Assembly (NCBI GenBank): GCA_034359265.1
Contig: CP136896.1
Location: forward strand, 68,521,501 to 68,585,500
DNA: 64,000 bases
Direction: 5' to 3'
Source of the DNA: Canna indica
Taxonomy: Eukaryota > Streptophyta > Magnoliopsida > Zingiberales > Cannaceae
In this document: positions 11,411-22,960 of the stretch, piece after piece
How the letters are laid out: each line of letters begins with the position of its first letter
How positions within the stretch are numbered: the stretch's first letter is position 1
Notes under the pieces: model-generated
What the model was told of the DNA's origin: nothing
The model's input: the letters and a program-made list of their open reading frames with translations, nothing else
Database searches by the model: none
Program-made: the position numbers and the translations under genes

Positions 11411-11924
11411 AACATAGTAAATGAAGGACATTTTGTCCCCTATTTTTTTGAAAATAAATTAAAAAGTAATTTTATATTTTAATTTTTGTTATTAATTCTA
11501 ATTTCGTATTTATTTCAAGATTGATGAAATTTAATCTTCTATATATAAATAATTGAATTTGTGTTGTTACTTATTCTAAAGAAAATAATACATGTTATCT
11601 CTTTGTTAATGGGTAGGTTCAAGTGGTTTAAACAATCGTATAGTTCTTGATTGAGTAAATACAATTCCAATTTTATAAGGTAAATGATTATGCTCAAAAC
11701 TAAATATTACTTTGATTGATTGATTTTTATTTATTATAAAATACTACTTTTATTTGTTTCTCATTTGTTGATCTATATATTTTGATTATCTTATGTTAAA
11801 GATATTTTTATACAATTATATTATACCGTATCGCGGGGGCAAACCCCTGCACCCCCAAATTGTAACTGAATATTTAAATTTAAATTTTAAATTCTTTTAT
11901 GTCCACTATTTTCAAAATCTTGTA
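11411..11924. mobile_element. 0.5-kb AT-rich insertion inside the captured ELO sequence
   Basis: The ELO reading is split at GTATAC. One GTATAC lies at 11405-11410 and another at about 11925-11930, with AT-rich sequence between. A GC-rich patch (GCGGGGGCAAACCCCTGCAC, about 11833-11852) is unlike its surroundings. Both ends contain GGACAT in inverted orientation. It could be a small non-autonomous element with 6-bp direct repeats. It is unlikely to be an intron, because the acceptor side lacks AG. Confidence 0.45.
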
Positions 11925-12250
11925 TACGCCTCTGCCGATGCCCACCCAGAAGCGGTAACCGAAGATGACAGCATGGGCGAGGGAGGCATAGAGGATGGCA
12001 ACGACCTAGAAGGATCGGGTGAATTCGAGCTAGATGAAGGACTTGAAGACGTCTAGGAACTGCTCCTGGTTGAGGAGGGCATGCTCGTTCATGATGGGCG
12101 CGAGGGCGACGACGAACTCGTTGAACTCGATGAATCAGTTGTGGTTGGCGTCCATGCTGGAGAGCAGGGCGTGGATCTCGTCTCTGGTGGGCTTCAGGCT
12201 AAGGGAACGAAGGAGGGCAGCGAGCTTCAGGTGGGTGAGCTGCAGGGCAT
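11925..12250 (-). pseudogene. Right-arm copy of the calmodulin-like/ELO fusion
   Basis: On the minus strand, 12250-12056 reads LKLAALLRSLSLKPTRDEIH and ALLSSMDANHN, then NEFVVALAPIMNEHALLNQE and QFLDVFKSF, which is a CML7-type sequence. It joins at about 12030 to ELO sequence (VVAILYASLAHAVIFGYRFW, VGIGRG). It is the inverted partner of 9473-9784 but retains a little more calmodulin-like sequence at the join. It also has its own stops (after ANHN and after KSFI). The two arms have diverged clearly, so the element is not recent. Confidence 0.78.
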
Positions 12251-12462
12251 GGTAAGTATTTTTAATATATATATATATATATAGTATTTAAAAAATAACT
12301 AATTAAATGTTGACGTGACAACATGATTATTAATTTATTTATTTTTAATACGCTGAGTCAGATGTCACGTTAACATCTAACGGTGGCATTTACGGGCATC
12401 TAACGTCGGGTTAGAATTGATATCAATTCAATAATTCAGAATGTAATTGATACAAATGAAAG

Positions 12463-12890
12463 TAGAGCTGTCCATTCGGTTCAATCCGAACCGAACCGAA
12501 CCGAACCGAAATTTATCAAACCAAAAAAATTTTATACCCGAATTCCAACCCTAACCCGAACCGAACTATACCTAAACCGATCTAAACCGATCTAACCCGA
12601 ACCAAAATTATTCGGTTCGGTTTTCAACCCGAAAACTAAAATTTTAATTAATTCAGTTAAAAATTAAAAATTAAAAATTATTTTATAATTCTCATTTACT
12701 TATTTATATTAAAATTTTAAAAATATATATTATTTTTTAATTAATTCGATTTTTGGTTCGGGTCGGTTCCCAAATGACGAGAACCGAATCCGAATCGAAA
12801 TCCAAATTTCGGTTCGGTTCGAGTCAAAGAACCGAACCGAACTGAAAAATTCGGTTCGGTTCGGATTGAACCGAATACTGGACAACCCTA
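12463..12890. mobile_element. hAT-like MITE 1 (TAGAGCTGTCCATTCGG termini)
   Basis: The left end TAGAGCTGTCCATTCGGTTC and the complement of the right end, TAGGGTTGTCCAGTATTCGG, are inverted repeats. The interior is rich in GAACCGAACC/GGTTCGGTTC. Both sides carry the exact 8-bp duplication AATGAAAG (12455-12462 and 12891-12898), the size expected for hAT. No coding capacity. It sits inside the right arm of the Pack-MULE. Confidence 0.88.
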
Positions 12891-12970
12891 AATGAAAGAA
12901 TGAGCTAAATTTGTGAAAATGATCATAGTTTAAACTAAATACATTAATTAATCCTAAATTTATACACATG

Positions 12971-13480
12971 ATTTTCTTCTTTTTCTAAAAAAAATAGCAA
13001 GTGAAAAGAAAAAAATACTTAACAAAAAAATCGGCGTCCACATTATGAAAAATGAAGTGCACAGAGATACACTGCAGCATACTTTGATTTAGAATTTTAA
13101 TAATAGAAAATTGAAGTACACTACAACAGCCCAAAAATAATTAAAAATAATAATCGAACAACTTAATCCGACACAATTAAACTCAGGAAAATTAAGATTT
13201 CTGGACTCTAATTAATGCAAGATCAGGGAAAAGATTCTCCTGCTTTTACGGGAAGAAATCCCCAAGCAACTTCTCGATTTTGGTGTACAGATCATTTATA
13301 CACCGAGACTTGTTGATAACAGTTGTTGAGAACTACGCAATGCCGTTTACTCGTTTTATTTGGTCAATTTCTCCCGTTTGTTTCATTTTGTCAGATTTTT
13401 TTTTTCGGATATTATTAATCGAATGCTTCTTCCTGCGTAATATAATTAATGTCCTAAATAATTTTTTTTATTAAGTGAAT
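12971..13480. other. Intergenic sequence
   Basis: Spacer between the Pack-MULE and the next foldback element; nothing recognisable. Confidence 0.5.
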
Positions 13481-14595
13481 ATCATAATTTTGATTCTCAC
13501 GATTTGTTAAAATTTTAATTTTAATCCTAGTAATTTTAAAATTTTAGTTTTAGTTCTCATATTTTATTTTCGTTTAGGATTTAATATATATCATCACATG
13601 AGGTCTAATCGGAATTGACGTGGATAATAAATACTGACAGGACATTGCTGAAGTAGATATGCATTGACCAACTTTATAAATATAAGGATTAAAATTAAAA
13701 TTTTATAAATTATGATGACTAAAATTAAAATTCAAGTAAATTATAGGGATCAAAATTATTATTATTTAAAAATATATATAAAATGACAATATATTTTTAA
13801 ATTTATTTATAAATAATTATAATATTAAAATTGAGAACACTACAGTAATTTACGTTAACTTGAATGGATTTAAACTGACGTCGCAATTAGACACAGGGTT
13901 GTCCATTCGGTTCAACCCGAATCGAACCGAACCAAAATTCACAAACCGATTTTTTTATATACCCGAATTCCAACCCGAACCCGAATCGAATTATACCTAA
14001 ACCGATCTAACCCGAACCAAAATTATTCGGTTCGGTTCGGTTTTCAACTCGAAAACCGAAATTTTAATTAATTCGATTAAAAATAAAAAATAAAAAATTA
14101 TTTCCTAATACACATTTACTTATCTATATTAAAAATTTTAAAAATTATATTATTTTTTAATTAATTCAATTTTCGATTCGGATCGATTCTCGAATTTCGG
14201 GAATCGAACCCGAACCGAAACTCAAAATTCGGTTCGATTCGGGTCAAGAACCGAACCTATAACCGTTGAAACCGAACCGAACCAAAATATTTGGTTTGGT
14301 TTTTTGGTTCTGTTCGGATTGAACCGAACACTGGACACCTCTAATTAGACATCATTTTTATCCGTTAATTGCCCTAATTTAGCGTGAATTTCGTAGTGAT
14401 TGCAGAATTTGAAAATCTATTCTCATAATCTGCTCATCTCTTCACTGATCATTTCTCTACCTTTATTTTGATCCTAAGTTTAGCACATTTAAAATGTAAG
14501 AACTAAAAATAAAATATAAGGACTAAAATAAAAAATTTAAAATTATGAGGATTAAAATCAAAATTTGAACAAATTATAAGAATCAAAAGTATGAT
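13481..14595. mobile_element. AT-rich foldback element hosting hAT-like MITE 2
   Basis: Roughly 80 bases at the left end (ATCATAATTTTGATTCTCAC, then TTAATTTTAATCCTAGTAAT) are matched in reverse complement at the right end (14595 leftwards: ATCATACTTTTGATTCTTAT, TTGATTTTAATCCTCATAAT). A further inverted copy lies at 13675-13760. It has no coding capacity. The long AT-rich ends suggest a MULE-type MITE, but no target duplication was found. Confidence 0.6.
13894..14343. mobile_element. hAT-like MITE 2
   Basis: Same family as the element at 12463: left end CAGGGTTGTCCATTCGGTTC, right end ...ACTGGACACCTCTA, GAACCGAACC-rich interior. The exact 8-bp duplication ATTAGACA lies at 13886-13893 and 14344-14351. 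It is nested in an AT-rich foldback element. Confidence 0.87.
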
Positions 14596-16050
14596 TTTTT
14601 CCTTTTATTAATAGTTAGTTGGCATAAATTTCAATCACTTGCATGTTCAAAACAATAGTAGGTTAATTATGCGAATGTGAGGGAAAATATATTTTAGTCC
14701 CAAGTGAAAGTTAATTTTTTTCAAAGATGGTTCAATTATTTCAATGATAAGACATGAACCGAAAAGGTCAATCGACAAATGAGCCACACCAATAATTAAT
14801 ATAGAGAGAGAGGCCAACGTTGGATATTTATAAAAAAACATAGAAATAATATATACGAGCATCCTATTGAATTGCTTGTCCGCTACATTTCCTATATCTT
14901 ATCCAACTCTAATCAATTCTCATTGCGTGGAAGACCGACCATAAGCCACATCCTCACGTTCCATTTCCATTCTCAACCAAACACTGAACCCCCCACCACC
15001 AATACCAGTACCACTACCCCTTGCGCCTGCGAGATCGCAGGCGCCACGTCCTGCGGCGGCGCCCAGCCGCCCACGACCAGTCGACCACCCATCCCTGCGA
15101 CGCCGTAGTCGCATGTGTGAAAGCCGTCGCATGCATGCGGTGGTGCGCTTCCTGCTACAATTTCCATGTGAGTGGGCTTTAAATAAATACGGGCCACCTT
15201 GCTGCTGCTCGCTAGCTGTCCATTTCTGTGCTTCCACCCGCACATCTTACTCGGTCAAACACGATCATGTCGGCGGTACCGTGTCTTTTTTATCCAAAAT
15301 TCCAAACTCCCCCCGCGGTAATATTTGTACTTCTCCAAACAAAATGCAACTCATTTTATCATTCAAATGTTTAAAGACGCGTATTAATGTATATTATTAT
15401 TCGGCTAGGTTGGTTGGTTGCAAGCCAATTAGACAATTCTCAGGACCACATTTGTATAAGTATGGACCTAAAGGCTTCATCTGACAATGCTATCTAACTC
15501 TAATTAGATTAGATTACATTGGATGAGGATGATATGTACAATGATTACAATTAATTGAATCTATAATAAATAAATTACAAGATAGCATGTGCGGTTCACA
15601 TTAAAGATATGGCAGCGAGTCAGCGACGTGGAGATTGAACGCTGCGCTAGGTTTCGCCGTCCTTGATGACTCATTTGTCTTAATCTACTTGTTTAATAGT
15701 GATGATCGATGTAGTGATTTAGAAAGTTGCACACTCATCAATCTACCTTCAACACGCAACGCGAAGATTAATTGTAATATGCATCGGTTGTCCTCCAATG
15801 TGTGAACCAGGATCCGTCTCCTGCACTCTGCAGACCCAACTGTAGCCATTATTGTTCTCATGCTTTTTATCTTCCCTCATTGTGTTTCGAAGAATATCCA
15901 CTACCCTATCATCACGTGTATCAGAGGCACACATTTTTAACCTCCATCAATGCCAGCCAGCCAGCTTACTGCTAAAACGCACACATCTTTACCTTCTCCT
16001 ATCCTTCGTCACTGTCTACTGTTAAAACGCACAAAGAACTGATGTAGTAG
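14596..16050. other. Intergenic sequence upstream of the aspartic protease
   Basis: A local GC-rich patch at about 15000-15140 (including CGCCTGCGAGATCGCAGGCG, a palindrome) is unlike its AT-rich surroundings, but the frames through it match nothing known. No gene is called. Confidence 0.45.
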
Positions 16051-16059
16051 AGCTGTAGA

Positions 16060-16325
16060 GCAGAGAGAGAGAGAGATGTGGAAGTGCGAAACAGTGAAAT
16101 ATTTATAATTTATTCTTTGGATTAAGCGTCTCTAGTATTTCTTTATCAAGTTTAATTTAGCCTCCAAGCACAAGGAAGGTTTATAAGAGAAAACAGTGTG
16201 GTGTTTTCTTTAATTGTGATCGGTTTAAGTAGATATGTGGAGTCACCAGGAAAATAAGTTGATAGGGCACAAAGAAGAAGCCAAAGCCAGCAACCAGAGA
16301 GAGAGAGAGAAAGAGTGAGAGGAAT
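16060..16325 (+). promoter_or_regulatory. Putative promoter/5' leader of the aspartic protease
   Basis: Two GA tracts (about 16062-16077 and 16299-16318) and a possible TATA-like ATATTTATAAT (about 16099) precede the start codon by 125-380 bases. GA-rich tracts are common in plant leaders and can bind BBR/BPC factors. The transcription start is not determined. Confidence 0.35.
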
Positions 16326-16442
16326 GATGGTAGAGCTTCTCTAGCTACATTCCAACTCGGTCCCATTTCATCGTTTCTATTATCCCAATTATCTGTCCTT
16401 CTTGGGCCTCCTCGGTTACCAACTGGAGGCGGCCAAACTCCA

Positions 16443-18492
16443 ATGCGGCCTCAACTTCTCCTCCTCCTCTTCTGCTTCCATGGCTTCCTCGCCGCCGCCG
16501 GCAGAAAGCATTCGGCCTCCCTTCGCCTCGAGCTCCTCCGCCACCCCGCCCCGCCCGCCCTCTCGGAGCTCGAGAACGCGCAGAATCTTTTCCGCCACGA
16601 TCAGCTACGGCAGCAGATGATCCAGGACAGGATCGCGGGGCACCACCACCGGCGGCGGGCGTGCGACGTCTCGGTGTCCTCGAAGAACCTCTCCTCCGCA
16701 CCGGCGCCGGCCGCCGCAGAGTCCTTCGCGATGCCTCTCAAATCGGCGGCGTACACCGGCACGGGGCAGTACTTCGTGCGCTTCCTCCTCGGCACGCCGG
16801 CGCAGCGGTTCCTGCTGGTGGCCGACACCGGGAGCGACCTCACCTGGGTAAAATGCCGGAGGCACCGTGGAGGCAATGCGACCCGCGTCTTCCGCCCCGA
16901 GGCGTCGACGACGTTCCGGTCCATCCCGTGCTCGTCGGACATGTGCAAGACGTCGCTGCCCTTCTCGTTGACTACGTGCCCGACGCCGGCGAGCCCATGT
17001 GCTTACGACTACGGGTAACGTAGCATTGGATCCTGTCTTCCATTTATTATTATTTTCCTTTTGCTGTTTTGCGTGAATCAAATCGTCTTGTTAATATCAA
17101 GTAGTCATAAAATCAATTAATAGATTGAATTCGAGCATCAGAAGGACATAACATATTACAACAGTTAGATACTGTATACTTGTTCGTATATGGCAAAGAA
17201 AAGCCAAATATGATTGTATTTATCGTCGTCTAGTTTAAACGTGGGTCTCCTCTGAGCTGGCTTTGTAGGGATTAATTCATGCGAGCTTGGCTACAGAAAA
17301 AAGAAGTGAAATGTACATCCTACAGATAGGAATTGTGAATTTGTGATGGTACAAGCAGTAGCTAGCAGCCATGAATGCTATTGTCGAACGCAAGGACGAC
17401 AAAGCATAAATCTGTTTTTGTATGGTCTTTTGGTGCTTTTTAAATATTAATTATGAAATGCAAATCTTCATTAATTTATCAATTGTTACTGCATCGTCAA
17501 GCAAACATTTAATTAAGCTGCGAGCGAGACAGTGAAAAATCGATAGATCCCCTGCTGAATGGCCTCAATTTAAGAGCCGTACTGTTCGAATCCAAGCTTT
17601 TATTAGGGCAATAAATGTGCATCGACACGGCAATTATCAATCTCACGCATGCGATTCTGCTCCCGGTCGCAGGTACTCCGACGGATCGACGGCGCAAGGC
17701 GTCTTCGCCAACGAGTCGGCGACGGTCATTTTATCGAACACCCATCGGACGAAACTGCGAGGCCTGGTGGTTGGGTGCACCTCCTCGTCCGACGGGTCCA
17801 GCTTCCGGTCGTCGGACGGCGTGCTCGGCCTCGGCAACAGCGACATCTCCTTTGCATCACGTGCCGCCGCGCGCTTCGGCGGCCGCTTCTCCTACTGCCT
17901 AGTGGACCACCTCAGCCCCCGTAACGCCTCCAGCTTCCTTACCTTCGGCCCCAACCCGGCCGCGCTCCGCCATCCGCCGCCCCGCGAGACGCCGCTGCTC
18001 CTCGACCTCGAGCCATTCTACTCCGTCAGCGTCGTGGGTATCTCGGTGGATGGCGAGCTGCTACCGATCCCGGAGAGCGTGTGGGACGCCGCAGCGGGCG
18101 GCGGCGCCATCCTGGACTCCGGGACGAGCTTGACGGTGCTGGCGGAGCCGGCGTACCGGGCGGTGACGAAGGCTCTGAGCCGGCGGCTGGCGGGGGTGCC
18201 GAGGGTGAGCGTGGACCCCTTCGAGTACTGCTACAACTGGACGAGGACGAAGGTGAAGGAGGAGGAGCTCCCGCGGATGGTGCTGCACCTGGGCGGGTCG
18301 GCGCGGTTGGAGCCGCCGGCGAAGAGCTACGTGATCGACGTGGCAGACGGGGTGAAGTGCCTGGGGATCGCGGCAGCGCCGTGGCCGGCCGTGTCGACGG
18401 TGGGGAACATACTACAGCAGGAGCACTTGTGGGAGTTCGACATCGAGCATCGACGGCTCAGGTTCAAGCGGTCGACATGCGCGGTGGATTGA
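16443..18492 (+). CDS. NANA-like pepsin-type aspartic protease (A1 family)
   Basis: Two exons, 16443-17014 and 17673-18492, join as GG|G (a Gly codon) across a 658-base GT-AG intron and encode 463 residues, close to Arabidopsis NANA. A hydrophobic signal or transit-like segment (residues 1-19) and an Arg/His-rich propeptide come first. The first catalytic motif is DTGSDLTWVKC (Asp128) and the second is ILDSGTSLT (Asp339). NANA hallmarks flank the intron (CAYDYG, then YSDGSTAQGVFANE), followed by DGVLGLG, FSYCLVDHLSPRN and NILQQEHLWEFD. NANA is reported as a chloroplast-associated protease affecting carbohydrate metabolism; the N terminus here could also direct secretion. The chosen ATG begins the hydrophobic segment. 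The GC-rich coding sequence contrasts with the AT-rich flanks. No disabling change is seen, so it is probably functional. Confidence 0.92.
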
Positions 18493-19300
18493 TAGAAATC
18501 GGACGGACAAGATTCTTGGACACGGCTCCAATTTGGATGCCGATGTCAAATTTGTTTTTTGTTTAGTTGGTTTTGTTATATTTCTAAATTGTAATTGGTG
18601 GAGTTATTTATTTATTTTTATTTTACAAATGCGTTGTTTGTGAGAAGTAATGAACAAGAAAAGAAGAGTGGAGTCATGTCACGTGTTGTGTGGGTGACCT
18701 GTTGTTAATAATAAAAAAATTGATTAGGGTTTGATTGAGTTCAAGCCATAGTTGGGTTCGAGGAGTAAGTGGGGCCCGAGGCTCTCTCACGGAACGCGTG
18801 TTACGGCGACAAGAGAGGATTCGCCCGTGATTGGAAAGCGATGCGTGCGCCAACATGTGGAGGGCGACGTGTGCTTTACATTAAAAATACGGGCAAAATA
18901 TGGCCTTGAATTTTGCAAAAATCTGAATTTAAAAATGTATTAAAAGACTCGGCATAATGAATTTCTTACACGTAGAATGTTATTTTTACACGAATACCCT
19001 TTAGCTAATCTCATCCACGCTGCCTTCGGTTCCACATCTTGCCAAATTTGTTTGCTTGCTACTTTCTCGCATAACGTGTTATCTATCGATCAAGCCGATC
19101 TGATTGTTTTAAATGAAGTAACACGTATTACGTGTTATCTATCTCAATGTAAGAAACGTCTGCAATAATAATTTTAAAAATATAGCGAAACGCGAGTCAA
19201 GCGACAATTAATTTGTGATGCGGATCAATGCATTAGTTTGAACAGGAGAATTAATGTTTGAGAATTAGGTCGACTTAGATATGTTAATTAATTAACAAAT

Positions 19301-19343
<43 letters not shown>

Positions 19344-19830
19344 AGCGTCTACCACGTACGTAGATTATTTTGACTTTTGCATGGCGTAATAATCTGAATA
19401 GGAGGAATTGGTGGAAGACTAAGCAATGAAGGGCCTGCAGCTGGCTTCACCTACCACATGGCACCATGTTTTGGATGTCCTGCAGTCTGCAGATTGACTC
19501 GATTGCGAATTTATATCTTACAACAGTCGGTGACTGCCAGCCATAAATCTATTTTCATAAATATATACATATAATATTGTGACGGCTTGACCACCACAAA
19601 ATATGCTCGAATTATCATCATGCAAATTTAATGAAATAAACGACTGTCGTGAATATATGCCACCATGGAAACTTCCATATTTCGGGCGAGTCATAGTGTC
19701 AACTCGCATTATTATTCTTGTATAAAAAAAGGTAAGAATAAGTTAACGTGTTGGTTAGGGCTAACATTTTCTTTAAATAATAATAGTAGGATGAGGTGGA
19801 GAAGAATACGAGGGAAGGAATTAAGAGATG
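18493..19830. other. Intergenic sequence downstream of the protease
   Basis: Contains the presumed 3' UTR of the protease and a (TA)n tract at 19301-19340. No other gene or repeat was recognised. Confidence 0.5.
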
Positions 19831-19849
19831 CACTACTAAAAAAATGGGC

Positions 19850-20200
19850 ATCAGCAATGACTGATACCGTTTCTGAGCCGTTGCAATAGCGTCGTGACAG
19901 AAAGTCGCGTTGCTGATAACTTAGCAACGGATCAGCGACGGCCGCTCAGGCCGTCGCTCAAAACATTATCAGCAACGGCCGCTTGGGCCGTCGCTAAAAA
20001 TATTATCAGCAACGGTTTTGCCACAGACCCAGAGCCGTTGCTGATAACATTAATAGCAACGGCCGCTGAGTCCGTAGCAACACCGTTAGTAAAACTCCGT
20101 CGCTAAGCCGTTGCTGTAGGTCATCAGCAACGGCTTTCGATACACTTGTAGCAACGGCTTTCCCACGGACGCCCGTGGGAAAGCCGTTGCTGATGACGTA
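19850..20200. repeat. CACTA-1 left subterminal repeats
   Basis: Repeated AGCAACGGC and its complement GCCGTTGCT in both orientations, including a hairpin at CCCACGGACGCCCGTGGG (about 20162-20179). In En/Spm elements such repeats are binding sites for the TNPA protein; that role is inferred here. Confidence 0.85.
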
Positions 20201-20495
20201 TACCTGCAAACAGAAAATTTGAAAATTTCAAATTTCCATTGATACATTGATACATTTATCTGATACATAACTCACACACCCATACCCTCATACACACATT
20301 CATTCACACATCACAAACACCTCATACACATTCATTCACACATCACAAACACACCAAGATATACATCAAAATAATTATATTTATATTGATAATTATCCAC
20401 GATAGTATAAAAACAATTCAAATGCAAAATTGAAGTATCAATATCCAAACAAAATAAGTTAAACAAGTTCAATATCCAAACAAAAAATCTCACGA

Positions 20496-22003
20496 TCACG
20501 ATGGAGGATGGTCTGGATTATATGGCGGGGTCTGGAGCGCTTGAGTGTACACCGGCGTGGACTGACTCGAGGACGATGGATTAGATGATGCCGAAGAGAT
20601 GCCTGCTTCGGGATGACCTGACAAGTTGCGTAGCATAGCTTCTATATTCGCCATCTTCTCAGTCTGACACGCGACCGTCTCCTCTAGTGTCCTTATCCTA
20701 TTACTATGATCATAACTGGATCTGGAGGTGGACGGCCGCTCACCAGCGACCGGAGAGGTCGGTGCCCCAAGTGGCCCTAGTACGGCTCGCGCATGACCAC
20801 TATCTGCGAAGCCATATACGCGGCCATGGTCCCAGCCACCTGCAGCCTCGACCCACGATGCTGCGTCAAAGTCTTCGGGGGTACCCCCGCGCTGCACCAC
20901 CGTCTGGCTGTAGGTCTCCTACTCGAGTTTGATTTTTTGTTTAATATTTATCATAAAACTTAAATTATAAATATATAATGAATAATTTAAACAAATATAT
21001 AATTACCATAATGTATGCAGCGCGGTTGTGGATGTACTCCCCCGTCCCATGTGCTCGACGGTGAGTCCGCTCAAACACCGCCATCGGGGAGGGTCGCTGA
21101 ACACTCCCGTCATCCGACACCGTCGTCTACATTTATAAAACAAATACATTAATTAGTACACATAATAACAAATAAAATATATAATTAAAAGATATACTTA
21201 CCATACGGTTTGCGTGCACTGCAAATGCAACAGAGCCGCCGGTGTGACGTGCTGCTCCCCCGACATGCGATTTCTAGCCGCATTCCGAGAAACCTCCTGC
21301 CATCGATCCGTCGACCATATCCCCACGAGCTGGTCCCATATATCCGGAGTAATCCAACCGGGGCCGTATCCCCGAGTCTCCGCGATGTTAGTGGTCCCAG
21401 CTCGGGCCATCGCTTGGGACCGAGCCTGCCCCAGCTGCCCGTTGTACCTTGCCCGGGAAATAGCCTCCCAGGCAGCGTAAATGAAGGGCCTCTGGTCCTC
21501 GGCCCATGTATAGCGAGCCTGCAAAATAATAATATCAGTACCAATATTAATATATCATCATGCATGTAAAAAATAATAATAATACGTGCCTCAAACTCGC
21601 GCCATAACATGTCAACGTGCTCGCTAGGCACGTGAGACCACGTAGGCCATGCCCCGTGCATGTATCGTCGAATAGTAGAAGAAATGCTCCTCGGCACTTC
21701 TTCTTGCTCGAACCTGCACAACAAAAATTAATTAATTATTATATTATGATATAATGAATTTGTAATGATTCATAATTCATGATATATTACCGCTCCCCAA
21801 TCACGCTAATCAATCTACGTGACTCTGTGGCTGGTGGAGGCTGCCACCTGTTCGGCCCGAATGCCGCCTACGTCTGGATGCACTAGCCTCGGCAGTATCA
21901 TCCTCATGAGGATCAGCAACAGGAGGATCAGCAGCATGAGTAAGTGCTGGAGTCTCACCGATCGGAGACTCCGAAACTCTCCTGCGTCGATAACCACGAC
22001 CAG
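20496..22003 (-). pseudogene. CACTA-1 TNPA-like gene (Transposase_24 type), frameshifted
   Basis: The minus-strand exons are collinear with the TNPA-like gene of CACTA-2. They run from MSGRGYRRRRVSESPIGE (22003) through FEQEEVPRSISSTIRRYMHG, then ARYTWAEDQRPFIYAAWE and WITPDIWDQLVGIWSTDRW, to a C-terminal segment with RIRTLEETVACQTE and the QALQTPPYNPDHPPS end. At least two small length differences from CACTA-2 shift the frame: in exon 1 after RRRRH, and in exon 3 after ARNRMSG. A 27-base stretch with QRQ-type residues is also missing in the last exon. It is a broken relative of the CACTA-2 gene. Confidence 0.82.
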
Positions 22004-22081
22004 ACATATCTGTCGAACAGACATATAATCAGATTATTGTATAAATAGTAGAGATATATTTAATAAAATATAATCAGATTA

Positions 22082-22236
22082 TTGGACGATTTCGGCGCGC
22101 GTCCGAAGTGGACGATTCCGGCGCGAGTCCGAATTGGACAATTCTGGCGCGCGTCCGAAGTGGACGATTCTGGCACGCGTCCGAAGTGGACAAACCGGCG
22201 CGCGTCCGAAGTGGACGATTCCGGCGCGCGTTCGAA
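22082..22236. repeat. 26-bp GC-rich tandem array in CACTA-1 (6 units)
   Basis: Units of the form GGACGATTCCGGCGCGNGTC, extended to 26 bases by CGAAGT/CGAATT. One unit is a base short. CACTA-2 carries eight units of the same repeat at 60508-60715. Confidence 0.93.
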
Positions 22237-22359
22237 ATTAATCTAAACCCTAATAATTAATCTAACAAATTAAACAATTAATCTAAATAATTTATTAACA
22301 ATTATAAAACAATTAATTAACAATTATAAAACAATATAATATATATATATAATTATAAA

Positions 22360-22510
22360 TTCCGGCGCCGGAGTCCACCCTCCGGCGCCGGCGTACAGTC
22401 GCCGGACACACTGTCTGGCCACTGTAGAAGGTCCGGTGGCGGCCATAGGCCGACCGCCACCGACCGAAACCCTAGAAATAGGGTTTCGGTCGGATTGATT
22501 CCCGCCGGCC
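22360..22510. repeat. GC-rich palindromes near the CACTA-1 right end
   Basis: CCGGCGCCGG occurs twice around 22363-22390, and the arms CGACCGAAACCCTA and TAGGGTTTCGGTCG form a hairpin at about 22463-22494. The same structures occur in CACTA-2 (60848-60985). They lie where the element promoter would be expected. Confidence 0.75.
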
Positions 22511-22659
22511 GAAACCTAGTGAAGAGCCGGCCGACCGATCAACATACCTGAACAAGACGGCAGCGGCGGCAGCGGCCGCGAGAGGCGTCGGCGAGAGGCG
22601 AGAGCGGCAGCGGCCGCAGCAGCGGGAGGAAGAAGGGTCGGGCGCGCGACTGGTGCCCT

Positions 22660-22960
22660 ATATAAACTTATCAGCAACGGCTCGCTCGCCCGTTAGAAAG
22701 CCGTTGCTGATAAGTTATCATCAGCAACGGCTCACTTATCCGTTAGCAAGCCGTTGCTGACAATTAAAAAAGCAGCAACGGCTCGCCTTTCCGTCAGAAA
22801 GCCGTTGTTGATATATAATTAAAATAATCAGCAACGGCTCGGTTTTCCGTTAGAACACCGTTGCAGATACAGATATCTGCAACGGCTCGGGCGGCCGTAA
22901 GAATGCCGTTGCAAATAGCAACGGCTTGAGCGGCCGTTGCTGATAGCCGTTGCTGAAAAT
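22660..22960. repeat. CACTA-1 right subterminal repeats
   Basis: At least six GCAACGGCTC...GCCGTTGC pairs at roughly 60-base spacing, with the same motif as the left end. Confidence 0.88.

Larger units (their letters stand above)
9100..12970. mobile_element. Pack-MULE-like element with long inverted arms and captured gene pieces
   Basis: The two ends are inverted copies: text near 9165-9215 (AACTATGATAATTTTCACAA and the following TTTAGATCATTC) recurs in reverse complement at 12885-12945, and the block around GATATCAATTCTA (9241-9300) recurs at 12360-12430. The arms continue inward into copies of the same two gene pieces (calmodulin-like and ELO). The centre holds a GT14 piece and a further ELO piece. 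Long inverted ends plus host-gene pieces are the hallmark of Pack-MULEs. No transposase frame is present. The exact ends and a 9-bp duplication could not be fixed, so the superfamily is an inference. The right arm was later interrupted by an hAT-like MITE. Confidence 0.75.

Noticed and set aside
11411..11924. Interpretation of the ELO interruption as an intron
   Set aside because: The downstream boundary lacks AG, and GTATAC direct repeats at both edges fit an insertion better.
14872..15245. GC-rich ORFs on both strands upstream of the protease
   Set aside because: Low-complexity Thr/Pro or Ala/Gly translation with no recognisable domain; kept only as a note on local GC content.
18081..18566. 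161-codon plus-strand ORF rich in Gly, Glu and Arg
   Set aside because: Out-of-frame shadow of the aspartic protease second exon.
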